64,000 bases of DNA from contig OX359250.1 in assembly GCA_947179485.1 (NCBI GenBank), forward strand, positions 37,850,783 to 37,914,782. Direction: 5' to 3'. Below are positions 46,573 to 60,598 of the stretch, one piece after another. How positions within the stretch are numbered: the stretch's first letter is position 1; each line of letters begins with the position of its first letter. The notes beneath the pieces were generated by a model, which was not told the origin of the DNA, searched no databases, and was given only the letters and a program-made list of their open reading frames with translations. Both the position numbers and the translations under genes were made by a program. The DNA comes from Allacma fusca (lineage: Eukaryota > Arthropoda > Collembola > Symphypleona > Sminthuridae).

Positions 46573-49500
46573 TTCACACGATCAGTATTTGCACCCACGG
46601 GAAGTTGTGCAAATTCACTTTCACTCAAGCCCTTCTACATTTCAGCAATAAAGTTGGAACAATCAAAAAGGTCTTCAAAAGCATGTAACTAGTTCTTTGA
46701 ATTCATTAAATTATTATAGCATGGAGTGATATGCAATGCTAAAAATTCAAAATCACAAGGTCGTAGTTACATTTTCATAACTCAGTTTCATTCAAGTCGG
46801 GCCAAAGAAGTTTCATTGAATTACTGCAGATAAAGAAAAACGACTGTCTCTTGATCCCCCACTTTCCCATAGACCTTTCTGACTTTTAAGCGATTTTGTG
46901 TTTGTATTGCTCAAGATGGAATACAGCAGCATGGAAGCAGCTATGACGACAATAGAAACCCAAGTGCCTTCCCTTCTGCTACAAATAATGAGGACTAAAA
47001 TAATATAAAGGATATGGCTCTAAATGGAATCAGAATGATTTAGTTACCCATACATTATCCTCGAAGTGAGACTAGGAATCACACCAAGTGCAGGCATCTG
47101 TTTAATTTATTCTTTTCAAGGAGGGGATACCACATGTGCCTTAAGAGTCCATTGCAAAGGATTGTTATATGTATATATGAAGTTATAGACATATACAAAT
47201 GACAACTCATACAGAACCACTACGGTGCGGTTCATACTTACTTCCTTGGAAATTTTTATTGTTTCCAGGTGCTAAGTGACGAGTAAACACATTATTCTAC
47301 ACGGATTTCTTCCACACACAAATCCATAATAGATGAGTACATCATTCAACCATGCATCAGCGCTGCTCCTCTCTCGCATAAAATTATTACATTATTCATT
47401 CCCTGTATATATATATAGATATACAAGATTACCTTTTTAGCCAAATGTAATAAAGTCATTGTTAAAAAATTCTGGTATCCTCACAACAACTGAGCTATAG
47501 TCCAGTTGGATAACAAAATTTTGTAATGGCATCTTCCTTTATCCCTTCTGTTCATAAAATTGTACGGTATGTATATTACACATACATATATGCTCCTAAT
47601 ACAAACACTCATGTAATTATCCACACAGAGACTCTGCACTTTAAGGCATCTTTCTATTTCTTCTGAGACGCAGCACCATTCTTTTCATCACATGCTCCGC
47701 CATTATAACTTGCTTCGCTTGATGCAGTGCTCAGAAAAAAAAAGAATTAACAGGTAGCTTTTCAACAAATTTTTGACATGTATAGCTCCATTTCGCCTAT
47801 GTTGTTTGGAGTGTTGAAACACCGAAGTACATTAATGACATGAGTTAGAATAGGAGAAATGATATTAACTGCAAGCACGGAATTACTATGGTAAGTAATT
47901 ATTATATGCAACTCATACATGTGCAGTACAATAGAATAATATGTGTACACTTTTTCCATTTGTGTGTTTTTAATGTCATATAGTACACAAGTATGTATGT
48001 CCCGGGTTGGTTATGACTTATGACAAGCATTTGATACATTGTAGGATTATTTAGTACAACTTAATACTAAATGGGCATGATGCACTTACAATAATTAGAA
48101 TTGAGAAAATAAGGGGCATTTCAGAGTCAACAGTTTGTACAACTTTTATTTTTCTGATTTAATGATAAGTACTCAAAATATAAGTACCTCGAGAAAGTTG
48201 TGGTTCACTATGTCTATATAAATGCTGTACATAAAGCGGGACCTTAACACGTAAAGTTATTGTATTATCCAATGTTCCTCCATCCATCTCTTAAGCCTAC
48301 ATTACAAAACAATGAAGTAATACATAACAATTTAGTTCTAGTTTTATATGCACATCAGAAATATCTCTAGTATACTACCTACTATATACCTCATCTTCAC
48401 AACAGACAAGTTGTAGATACATTAATATATGCATAATGGGGCATTAAGATAAATTAGCACATGTATATGGAAACGCGCCTCTCAGTGAACTAACATTGCA
48501 TGATTCCTATTAACTCAAGGAACTTATCATCAACCTTAAGAAATCAAAAACAGCAACTAATTCTCTTAGATTTGTTACCTAGATACATGTCATATATGTA
48601 TAGGTTAGTTCTAGTGAGTGAGATGTCCGTACTATCTATTTTGTATAGTAGTGTTGACTTGTGTGGAAAGCACTAAAAGAATAAGTGCGCATGAAACATC
48701 CATATCTCACTCTTCGAAATGACTGCATCTCTTTGCAAAAATGAACTTCCCACAAATGGTTCCATGATGAAGTCAAATCCGACCTTTCAACAAGTGCGGA
48801 ACAATGCTATAAATCATGCCCCTCTCTACTGCCAATAAATTAAGACTGCATTTATAAAGAGCTAGCAAATGCAATGACATAACTCCACGAATCCAAAAAC
48901 TGAAGCCAATAGCTTGGGGCAACTGGAAATGAATTTTTACTTCAATGCTTCAAACCTCCAACAATTAATTTCAACACTGAATCATTGCGCTTAAGCAAAA
49001 AACTTCATATGCAACTTCATATGCAACAGATACGGGAGTTAATCAAAAGCTGTAAGTCAGAGTTCCGACCCATTGTAATGCTAAAACAGTCTGATTTTTG
49101 TCATAAACTAATAGGACATAGGACACTATAATACGTCTAATAAAATCCTACTGTAAAAATCCGCGTGTGTTTACGTCCCTGTGACTACTGTACACTTTTA
49201 CAGGAAAATGCTAGAAAAATTTGATCAGGTTCATTTTATACGTATACGTGATGAAGTTCCGGTAGACTGCCATTTTTCAAATTCAACCCTGTGAATTGCC
49301 AACTATAATAATTTAAAAATTAAAACCTACAGTTAAAACGTACATTAATAGTCTATTTAGTACTAAACGTATACAAAATTACACTCTAAACTTGTTTTAC
49401 TACAAAATCCCAACGTGGATTCGGGTGGTTTTAGTAAAGGGATTACTAGACTATAGTAACTATGATTATGGTACATGCTTTCTTACAATTAATCCTGTTT

Positions 49501-50287
49501 ACAGAGACTTAACAACATGGTATTTGGATGGAACACACTCTTACAATAAGTGTAGTACAAATGCGCGCATACAGGAGCTATGTATGTACATTATCGATTC
49601 ATCCCCAATTCCAAAACTCTGGATTGAATCCGGGCAGATAATTGATTTTGCTGGGTGTTGTGGGGAGCAAAAGTTACGAGAGCATTCCGTTTATGTCCTC
49701 TCTCTCTCTCTGTGCCCTGTGCAATTCATTATACTCAGCAATTTCACAAGTACAGAAGCAAAAAGCCAATAATGTCCAGCTGCTTTGAAGCAATTACAAA
49801 AATATGGATTTCTTGCACAATCGGTAGTCTTTTGGGTAAGCTTTGTGAAAATTGCTATATAATTACTGGACGGTATGATACTATTACCATGCAATAGGGG
49901 TCTGACTCAATTTGTTTAATTCCATATTAGTTCCTGCTATAGATTAAGTCCCTTGTCTACGGAAGCCTTTTTGTCATATACTCTGTATTGTGAGTAACTT
50001 TAGTAGCGTATTTCTTCCAATCTCTTATCATTGCTGCTGATGAATTCCACCAGGAAAAAAAAGAGAGCGGAAGCTATAAGGACGTAGAAAGTACTGTCAC
50101 AACAATAGTGTAATTACTTATGGCTCATACTACTATACTCTATATTACAGAAATAATTACTCCCTTTGTGTGTAAACTTCTTCTGGCTGAGGTTGTGTTT
50201 TGTGAGGCTGCTGCAATCATGGGAAGGCTTGAGGAAAGGCTATGAAAGTTGCGGCAACGTCAGAGATGACAGGAGAGTGGAATATGG
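46573..50287. other. large spacer, probably including the Brachyury 3' UTR
   Basis: About 3.7 kb between two minus-strand genes. I see no convincing coding exon on either strand. Part is likely to be the 3' UTR of the T-box gene. A short CT-repeat lies near 49698. Confidence 0.35.
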
Positions 50288-53102
50288 TCAAGCCAAATGA
50301 ACAGGTTGGGACTGGGGAGGAGGAGTCAGAGGTGACCAGCGAACGTTTGGGGCAGTTTCATTGGAATCACTGCCAGGTCCGCCATGTTGTCGTTGATGAT
50401 GCGGATGATGATAATTTTGATGGAGGTTAGTATTTCCTGCGCCCACAGACTCCGGCCCAGGTGAGTGGGAGTTATTGCTGTAGACAGAATTGGAATTAAA
50501 GCTGTCGCTGTGGATGTTATGAGGATGGTGATGATGGGACTGAATGTGCGAATGATTATGGAGGTGGTAGGCATGAGAATGGGCATGATTTCCATATAGG
50601 CTAGCGTGTGAATGAGGATGAACTAATGACAGTTCACTGGGTGGAGATGAAGAATTATTTGAATTTTGTGATGGGATTGCATTCGTTCCGCCTATACTGC
50701 CAATAATTAAAGTCTGCTGGTTCGACTGAGAGGACGGAGAGTACATGGAGGTCGGTGATGGGGATGAATTGGATGAGAGCGAAGGCTTGATGTCATTTGT
50801 GGCGGCGGATGGGTCCATGACCGTCGGAGTCCCAACCGTGGTTGGTGTCAGGGCAGCAGTCGGCTGGTCATGCCAGTATGAGAAGTGCATCGCTCCTGGT
50901 GGTGACGGCCAGGAATTTGTAGGAGATGGGATTGAGTTCGACCATACTGTGGCTGCCGGTTCATAACCTGCCAATAAAATTATTACATTAGCTTCATCTC
51001 ATTTCCTCACCCAAGAAAATTAGACCCAAGAGAAAAACTTCCAAGTGTACATTACATATCCCTCACACTAAACAATAAACTTCACATTTAGATCCTCCAT
51101 CATAAAATCTAACGTTCCTGGTGCTCCTTCACCTTAGTATTCCAAAACACTCCTGAGAATCAGACTCCAATCTAATATGGAATCGCACCGTATAATGCTC
51201 TCACAATAGTAATTACTCCCTAAAGGATGTGCCTCTCACATACTGTATAATACCTAATTTTGTGAAATTATTATTAGAATTGTGAATCCGTCTCCCGTAA
51301 TTACTAGGGATGCCTCATGTACAGTACACACCAAAGGGGACTTTATAAAAAAGCAGGAAATCATTGATACTCATTAATGGTTATTAATGAATTAGTAATA
51401 AAATTGAATAATTTTTTCCTATCAGTGGTTTTATTGCAGTCATCCCCCATAGGACTAAATTGTAAAGGAAGAGCTACACAGATACAGTGCAGAGCGGAGG
51501 CGGAGGATGCTCTCAAAGGGAATGAAGGCGATTTGTTTCCTCAAAGTGCCGACGATTCCAGAAAAAGTTCTAAACCCCTTTTTTATCATTTTCCCCCTAA
51601 AAAACCTAGACGGTTCGTGTCATATAATGTTGATGGATCTAATTGACCGACGAAGCACGTATGTCGTCCTAACAATAAGTTTAAAAACCCTTATCACTTA
51701 TAAGTAGGCTCTGCCTCATAGAGCCTCTCTTTCTCTTCCCACTCATAAAAATCCTCTGTAAAAAAAAAGGTATCAATGATAATTTGTATACCATTCCCAT
51801 TGTACTCATCCCCGCACAGTTTTTTACTCACAACTTCCCTTCATTTCCCTCCCTTATTCCATATAATTTTCAGCTCTATTACATCCATAAGTATAGCACA
51901 GGTAGGGAAACAATACAACGTCGTTGACGAGTTTTTGGACATGGTAAAGTGACATATGTGCTTTTAAGTAAAACCCTTGCAATAATTGCAAAGGGGATTG
52001 TGTGTGGGTGCACACGTGTCAAAATGATCAGTAGTTTCGTATAAACATGGGCTTTTCAGGTGTGCGTCCACTGTCAACTCTAGCACAAGCAAAGGAAGAA
52101 ATTATATTGTAACTTTACCGAGAAATGATTTGATTATTTGTTTCACAGCGGGGCATAAAGGGTTATTATTCCCTGCCGGCATGGCTACTATTAAGACATA
52201 ACCGGGCGTGACAGTTTATGCATCCCTCATCTGTTCGGCGTACATAATTCTTTTAACAGATTATAATTCATACATACAACGATACATGTAAAGATTGTGT
52301 ATGTAAGACGTTCATACGGATAGAACAGCCTGAACACGTGCGAGGTTTCTGTGAGTAAATGAAAAGCGGAATATTGAGAAATGTCACTATTATGTATCCA
52401 TGTGCACTTAAGGCATGAGAACATAAACAGTAATGACAAATTAGAATGTGTGCTCAATGAAAGGTGAGCAATGTCTCCGCCATGGGTTGAGAAAAGCTAA
52501 TTCGCTATTCAAGTAAATGTTTGCCAAAAGACTATGAGATGTGTCTTCACATGGCCAGAGATGCTGAGTAGTTTTGGGGAAATGTACCTTGGGACTTACG
52601 TCCTCCATGGAGAGTCACACCTGTACAACTGAAGCTAGTACAGAATGTTTCATTCTGCTCAGCCCGGACCATCGGCATGCACTCTAGGAGTAAATGGTCT
52701 GTTGAAATGTTTATAGTCAAGACGAAGGAGTATATGAGAGAGACTGGTACATCACAATTAGATATTTGAGTGACACTAGATACAGCAGCAGCAGTGGTGG
52801 AAGGTATGGGAATGTTTCTTGAAAAGCCTAAAAGGGACGGGAAAAGGTTGAGTGTAGTGTAAACTGGTTCAAGAGCTAAGATGTGGAAGAGAAGAAACGT
52901 CGTTGTTCTCTGTGGCCATGGCGGCTTTTTCCCTTTGAACTCCATTTCCCATCCTATCTACTCAAAACAATATATTATAAACTTTACACAAGCCACACTT
53001 TGCTATAAAAGATTTCATATTCTCTCTTTCAGTTCGTGGTTTGAACAGAATCATAAAATCGAGAGAAAAGAAAAGCAAATTTGTTGGATCAACTTTGGTC
53101 TG

Positions 53103-53141
<39 letters not shown>

Positions 53142-56100
53142 ACTTTTTTCAAAAATACTTTCCACCGAAAGCTTCACTCTTTCACAGGGGACTACACAGA
53201 CTGAGGCTTTTAAAAGACGTCTCCCACCTCCATGCTACTTACATATATTTAGGTTTTATGTCCGGTCCTTACTCGTGATTCCAACTTGGTTTAAAATACC
53301 AGACTTTTTTTAAGAATATTTCTTGATCTGTACACGAAATACAAATATTTCCCCCTTTTTTAATCTCACTTTTAGAAAGACCGCTTCCCTCCCGTACCTC
53401 TAGTCTCTATTAAAGAATTTCAAGGTGCAGACATTTTTAGTCCACAATCTCAACATGGACACATTTCTACTCCACAATTTCATCATGGATAGATTTTGAC
53501 TCTACAATTTCATCACGGATAGATTTTGACTCCACAATTCGACATGGATACATTTTTGAGGAGTTTCAGGATGCCTTTCATATTGTCATTTTATTTTTGT
53601 TCAAAGAGCATTTGACCAGGAAGGAAAATATTGGCACCTGATGATCTACCAGAGTGCCAGTGGCTACATGGGGAAAGAGACGGTGGGGCAGAGAGTAAAA
53701 AGTATTAATTTTACTTACATAAAAAGCTACTAGGTAAACAGCATTAAATTTAGTTTTATGCATTTGACCATTTACTTAAACTTTGGGCAATAGTTCTAAT
53801 TACATATTTGAGTACGGGTTTATACAGGGGGATAAATACATATCAACTGGGAATGAGTGCCACACTGCCGTTATGAGGTAAAAGTATCTTGAGGGATGTA
53901 GTACACCAGAAGACATACTACAGGTAAGGAGATTTAAGTGTACTTATGACTTACAGTGGAAGGAGAAGAAGAGTAAAAAAAACCATCGCTGGCACACAAT
54001 ACAATGGAACTATTTGCTTTGACACCGTAAGCGAGAAGATTATGGATCGTAAAACGCATTCAGTCAACGTTTTGTGGTTGGGAAAATAAGTTGTAAAATT
54101 TTTTGCATTTACTTTGCTTGATGCTCTCCTCACATTCGAGCAGGCTCAAGAAGAGCGTCAGGCTTCAATGTTTTTGTATATACAGTCGACATAGTCCGGA
54201 GAGAAACAACTTTACAATCATTATTGTAATACGAGTCAAATCTCCGGACAGGTTTCCTTTCCCAAACCCAACTCCAAATTTTACTCGTGGTCTCTCCCTT
54301 CCCTCTGCTGCTGCTGCTGTAGCCAATTTGTAAAAATTCAGTGAGCCTCATAACTCCCTTAAATCAAATTTACTCCCAGGTAGTATATATGGTTGGCCCT
54401 CGTGGGCTGAATGACTGCACGCTTTTCCAACCAAAATTACTATTGTATGAAATATGCTCATTGCAAATCATACGGACAGCAACATAAGAGACCCTTCTGG
54501 TGTAGCAGTAATGCAATTATGGAAGATGAACCGAAATGCTAAAAAAAGGGAAAGAGAGTGAAAAAGCCATTTGAGAAAAATTACCTGATTCTGTCCGACT
54601 CCGTTTACTCGATGGAGTTCCGTAAGGCACCGGCCTCTGAGGAGCCGTTGATCTCAGCGAAGCTGACGCAGTGTAATAAGGGCTGGAGGGATGTAAATAC
54701 CAAGGCGAATCTATTGGAAATATTTGTAGATAATTATTAGAGACCAAACTAGACTTATTTCCTAATGGATTTTAGATACAGAGAGACACTCTGGGAAGGA
54801 GCGACAAGATAATTAGGGAAAAAAGATTTAAAAGGAAGATAAGGAAATAAAAAAAGGAATCATAATTGCAAGGATGATCAGGTCAATCAACCGGGTAGTA
54901 AAATTTGGTGCAAGATTTATAGTCAAAGCTCAAATAATAAGAGTTGGAATGATTCTTGAGCCAGACTTGTGCCAGTAATAAAATTCTCCGGATGATTTCA
55001 GTGCGCGCGAGAAAGATTGCATGCATGGTTAGAATAAATTAGAGGCTGTAAAAGTTTTAATTATTTCTAATATGGTCTTTTCAAAGCCAAGTTTTTTAAA
55101 ACGTTTCATATCCCACAGTTTTATGTCCCAACTTACACTGAGGGGCGTAGAAAAGGTCCCTATGAGACTCTGGCCGTTCTTTCGCATCCAAGAAAGCTTT
55201 TGCAAAAGGATTGTAGCGGATCTTGAGTGCCGTCACCTAAAGCAAATCAAGAATTATTAGGGTTTTTAACAGTCACCTTCCAAACACAAAAGGCACCCTT
55301 TCCAGAACATAGTTTCCTATACGAAGACTCCTCACTACATGTAAATGACGCAAGATGAGATACAGTATATACCGTATTCTGACTTCAAGAAAAAAATCCT
55401 CTCTTGAAATAAATTCCCATGAATGAATTTACATATACTTGCTCACAGGTGAGTGTATGTAATTATAAGTACGAACTGTACATCCAACCTTCGAACCAAA
55501 AAGACAAGGGCTTTGAAAAATAAAGTTATACAATTTGCTCAGCGTGTTTGAACATCAAGCTGAGACGCGAATGTTCCGATGATGTCCACTACTCTAAATA
55601 TTAATTCCTCAAATAAAAAGCAAACCATATTTGGTGACCGTTTCAAACTGCGGCACCACAAACGTGTCCCACAAAATCCTCAAACAACTAACGCGTCCAC
55701 CTCAATAAATATCACTTACCCAAATAGGACTGCTGACTCCATTTCGCTCAGGTAAATATAGTTTTAAAAATAGATTTTACGCTTCAAAATCTCTCAAAAT
55801 CCAAAGTTTTTGTTTGTGCCATCACGACACACTCTTGTAAAGATTACTTCTAAGAGTGAGTACTCCTGACTGTGAGTGAGAGACTTTGACCACTCAAGCC
55901 TCCTTAAGTGTAACTGCTAACAAATGCGATGCGAAGTACGGTGCTAAAATACGCTTTTAACTAAAAGCCTTCTTAACAACAAATGTACACAAATTTTGCG
56001 TCAAATGCATATAATCTGTTCAGATGATCGCCAACTGCTACAATTTAACATACCTCTTCGTTCTGGTAAGCTGTTACAGCAATGAACTGAGTTTCCGGGA

Positions 56101-59100
56101 GAGGATGAGTTGTGTAACGGTTGTAAGCTGGATTACGAATAAGCGTCTCTGGACTAGCTGGAGGTTCTGTCCCGACCCGAACTATGTGAACTCGAGGTTC
56201 GTACTTGTGAAGGGAGTGGAGCATGATCTGTAAACAAACAAAAATTGTGTATAAGTATGAAACGCTCCTAATCAATTCCTAATTTAGTCATTCATAAAAT
56301 TCAACATCCAATAAATATATTTTTTATCCTTAAAAGAATCTCACAATCAGTTTTGAAAGTTCGTAAATTTCGAATAAACGTTTGCAGTACTTTGGGTGAT
56401 GATAGTAATTAATCCTTATGGCTGTAACAATTATTGTATATATAAATGTCAGTAGATATCTGTATTGTAATTGATTTGGAATGGATCTTGAAGTACCTAA
56501 TGAAATTTTAACTGAGGATGCGGACCCCTCAATCCTTTAGTTACGTTACTTTTAATTTTAGTTCTGCTTCACTATTTAATGGCAATAAACCGCACAAGCT
56601 TCAAGTAATGAGTTGGAGCGTATGCAGAGTATTTTATTGCGTAAAGAGCGAGCCGCTTGAGAATGAGAATACTTTGGCGATTCATGTTTTTTTCGTTTGT
56701 CTCCGTACTCCCTACAACTATACTCCCCCGACTCAAGCCGAATGGTTATATGAGTGAGACGGAGGAAAATTAAGTTGTAAAATAATTTCATGCTCTTTTA
56801 CTTCACAAAAGCATTGAGAGTGTTTAAAAAGTCGTGTCAGCCGTGCGGAAAATTATAATTTTACAATACAAACTTTTCCATGTCGTAATTGGAACCATAA
56901 ATTACCCGTGTATTATTTCCTGAGCGGTCGTAAAGGACCTTGCATTTCCCGGTTATTAAACTAATCATGATCATCAGTGAGGGTAGAGTGTCATCTCATA
57001 ATATGATAACCAATATTTTATTAAGGATTCCCACTTCCCTTAAATCTCCGCATGCACAAGTCTTAACTCAATAACAGAACACTTATTATTGCACTGAATC
57101 AAATCCTATTCTTCTGAAAATTCTTACGACTCAATTACTACACCTTCCCTAGAGATATTCTTAGTAAGAGAGTAATAAGAGCTACAGTTTTTAAACAAAT
57201 TCACAGAATAATCGATTGCACTGTGTACAATAAAGATAAACTTACTTGTCCATTTCCGTTGGTTTTGTTGGTAAGCTTCACTTTGTGAAATGAGACAATA
57301 TCCTTAGTCCAATGGGCCCCAAAATTAGGAGATTCGGGGTGGCAATAGATCGCTTGACCAGGAGGCGACTCAGCTTTTCCACCAGGCACCCACTCACCAT
57401 TCACGTACTTCCACCTGTTTTTACTTTAATAGTGTTAATATTCTCATTTCTGTTGGTCATACTGACATGATTTAAATCTTAATTTCTAAACCTTCCCTTT
57501 TAAATATAAAATAAAAATGAATAACGTCTGCCGAATAATCATTGTAGATTGGGCAATTAAATTATAATTGAAGGCATATTTTGGCTATTTTTGCTTGTAT
57601 AGTTTGTGCCTTTGTAATAATAATATTATTGTAAACAGTTACAGCCTATGCATAATATTAGAGTTTATAAAAAATTACAATTTTGATCTCGGAAAGGTCA
57701 GAGTGATTATTACAAAACTGAGAGATACTTACCTGTGTGAGTCTATTTGAACGAATTCCAAGAGGACGGAGTACATGGCATTCGGAACCAACCCCGAAAT
57801 ACGAATACGAACCACAGGAAACATCCTCCTAGAATCAAGAAATCAAATGAGATTTGAGCCTCAGTACATTGACATGATGGCATCACGAAATGCATCAACT
57901 ACAGACAAACAAACAAAAATCAGGATAGCAGGAGTATACTATATCCATGCATTTGTTACAACAAAAAAATCAAGGGGAGGGATGTGGGATGAGTAAGGCA
58001 ATGGTCCGCATGGAGCTTGTGAATGAGAGACTGCAGGGCGGGTAAAAAGTGCCACTATATGTGATTGTCACAATGGCGTGGAATTTCGAGTGTAGAAATT
58101 ATCGGGTTGGCGTGATTGCCACAGTGATCCAATCGCTAATTCATGGCACGCGAGCAATACAGATATACTTTTCTCTTTTGTTTCCTTTCACCCCTCACGT
58201 CTCCATATACCTTATTGCACTCCCTTGTTTATGCATGCATTTTGAAGAAAGTTCAAAGGAAGGCATTCCCTTCTGCATCTTCATTAACATCTTCTGCTAT
58301 ACTGGCTAATAATAAACCCCATTTGAGTAAAAAACTGTCCAAAAATTAACTCCAGCCAGTTTTGATGTAAATAACAGGCTAATACTATATACTGGAATAG
58401 TTTGGGGCGCAGTGTACCTAGAAGTAAGCTGACGAAAAATAATTCATTTAATAAATACCTTCCACTTTTGGTGACAATCATTTCATTCGTAAGGCCATGA
58501 AATTTTTCCCAAAGGTCCCGATCCTCCAAGTGCACTCTTGGACCGACGCTCAACTCATCCTCATGAGGTCCGACCGAGGCATGTCCAGGTGCATACAGTT
58601 CGTGTCCTGGAGAGAGTACAAATGCGAAATTAAAAACCATCCTGGGACACCTCTCAAGGAGCCTTTCCCTGAGTATGTAATTACCCTAACAATGTAAACA
58701 TATTTATTTTTACAAATGCAACGCTACGGCTACAGATGGATACTGTACAAACCAAAAAGTCTATAAAGGAGGAACTTTTTATCAAGTGTTCATCCAACCT
58801 GACCGAAACACCTGTGAGATGGGTTAAACCTACAAGGAGCTCGTGTATCTAGGATCCTATAGCATTTGGCTTGAAGCGCAGAAGCTCCGAGTACTATAAC
58901 AAAGTTTCCTCCATTTTATAGACTGCATAACTGTAGAAATGTGTATCATTATAAAGGGAAGGCTTAAATTAGAAGGCGGTGAAGAACATACATTCTGATG
59001 TAAAATTAAGTTCAATGTGATCCCTATCCCACAGTCGATACAAATAGTACTCTCACAATTAGACAGGGTGTCACCCAGCCAGCCCGTGCTTAATAAAGAT

Positions 59101-60598
59101 AACTGGACAGGTGTGCAGAGTCAATTCTGAGTATACACTCTTTGAAACTGTGGTTTTTCCCTCATTTCACTTGAGCTAAAAAGGCTATGTCCTTATTTAT
59201 ATAATTATCCTTATTTACCATATCAGTGTCCGTGTAAATTACGTTATAAAGGTATCCCTTTCACATATTGGTTTGTGTCTCGTAGACAGCTTGGGACCGA
59301 CACAGCGGGGGATTTTCTCTGTAATTGTCGAAAATTGACCAGAGGACTTTGTCTTCTGAAAACCAAGTCCTTGCCTTACTTTTTGTTGTACAAATCACTT
59401 CTAGTACTCCACCCCCAAATAATCCTAAACAGCAATTTGTCCCATAATTTGTTGTAGTAATAATGCACATTCATAAACATTCCATTCATTCCGTTTCTTT
59501 AACCAGGGTAGAATGTATAGTACTAAGATATTTTTAAACTCAGGAACGTTTAAAAATATTCTGAGTTTCTACTTGATAGTTTAGTGTCTACAAAAAAAAA
59601 CGATTGCTCTTGGCTAAGTGGGTTCTCATTTCTGATAGATGTGGATCTACAGAGACTGTGTGTTCTCAGACGGATAAAAAATCAGAGCGATGATTGAAAG
59701 ATATGTAGAAATCAAGTATCTATAGTTAATTGTCATTGGAAACGGTTGGCCTTCGAGGATTGCAGAACTTCGGTAGTAAAGTTGTAAGTGAATTGAAATG
59801 CTTAATGGCAAAAAAAAGAAGTGCAATTTAATCCAAGTAGGATCTAAAGTAAAGTATGCGATGGATCTTTGGTGTATTCTGTACAGCTCTGTACAGAGCC
59901 CATATTTATGCATAGACTATATCTACACAGTCAGAATTCATATAGAATTTAAAGGGATTTACATAATACAATATCTACTTGAAATCATTGGGCTTGCTCG
60001 AGCTTTGAATAAAATACAGTGGCAATAAAGGATCAGCAAGTGGTACATAAATCAAACCTGAAATGTGATGAGAGCCAATGGCAGGGCTGGAGTCAACCAC
60101 AACTCCATAGTGAGGATGATGTCCACCCATATCGGCGGGATGATGGACGGGCCATCCGGCGGCAGAAGTGGGTTGCGGAGCTGATACCAACCCGCCATGA
60201 ATGACATGACCCCCACCGTAAACATCATATGGAGATGCACTATTGGCATCGCAATGATTACTCTCTAACGCACTGGCACTACTGCTGGAGTTGGAGGTGA
60301 GGACGGTGTGAGAGTTACCATTTCCATTGGAGTCATTGCTATTACTCCCCACGGGACAGCAAAAATAATGAGTGCTTCCACCATTCAACCCGCTACTGCC
60401 ACTATTTTGATTACTATTTGCACTATTAGCCCCACTATGACCTCCATGATTATTGTGAAGGGTCCCACCGCCCCCGGAACCACTGCTGGAACTTGGGATA
60501 CCACTGTGATTATTTTTATTGCTATTATTGGTATTTGGATTATTGGCTCCTTTCTTGGCACTACTACTCTTCTTACCACTACTGTTGCTCTTTTGCAT
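50288..60598 (-). CDS. byn/T: Brachyury-family T-box transcription factor
   Basis: Eight minus-strand coding exons (60598-60058, 58606-58459, 57828-57733, 57414-57246, 56227-56054, 55236-55137, 54710-54585, 50967-50288), phase-consistent, give about 677 residues. The N-terminal 180 residues are low complexity (S, N, G, H). The T-box (about 206-400) has [94 protein letters not shown] and [14 protein letters not shown]. The [11 protein letters not shown] and VKLTN-NG-GQ wording is specific to Brachyury rather than Tbx2/6/20. Unusually, the loop between VHIVRVG and LPETQF is about 13 residues longer than in vertebrate Brachyury. The C-terminus is rich in S, H, N and P. In animals it controls posterior gut or mesoderm development. 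Introns are long (up to 3.6 kb), unlike the rest of the window. Confidence 0.93.
50968..54584. other. last large intron of the Brachyury gene
   Basis: 3.6-kb intron. It contains a (TC)16 microsatellite at 53107-53138. Scattered open frames have no splice-compatible or domain support. An unrecognised alternative exon cannot be excluded. Confidence 0.5.
53107..53138. repeat. (TC)n microsatellite
   Basis: Sixteen uninterrupted TC dinucleotides inside a Brachyury intron. Confidence 0.95.
58607..60057. other. first intron of the Brachyury gene
   Basis: 1.45-kb intron between the low-complexity N-terminal exon and the first T-box exon. No gene or repeat recognised. The other introns over 300 bp (54711-55136, 55237-56053, 56228-57245, 57415-57732, 57829-58458) also show nothing I can name. 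Confidence 0.5.

Noticed and set aside
52547-52945. 132-codon minus-strand frame with hydrophobic stretches
   Set aside because: Lies in a Brachyury intron, has no domain or convincing splice partners, and its composition fits chance.
53041-53313. Leucine/serine repeat frames
   Set aside because: Translations of the (TC)n microsatellite.
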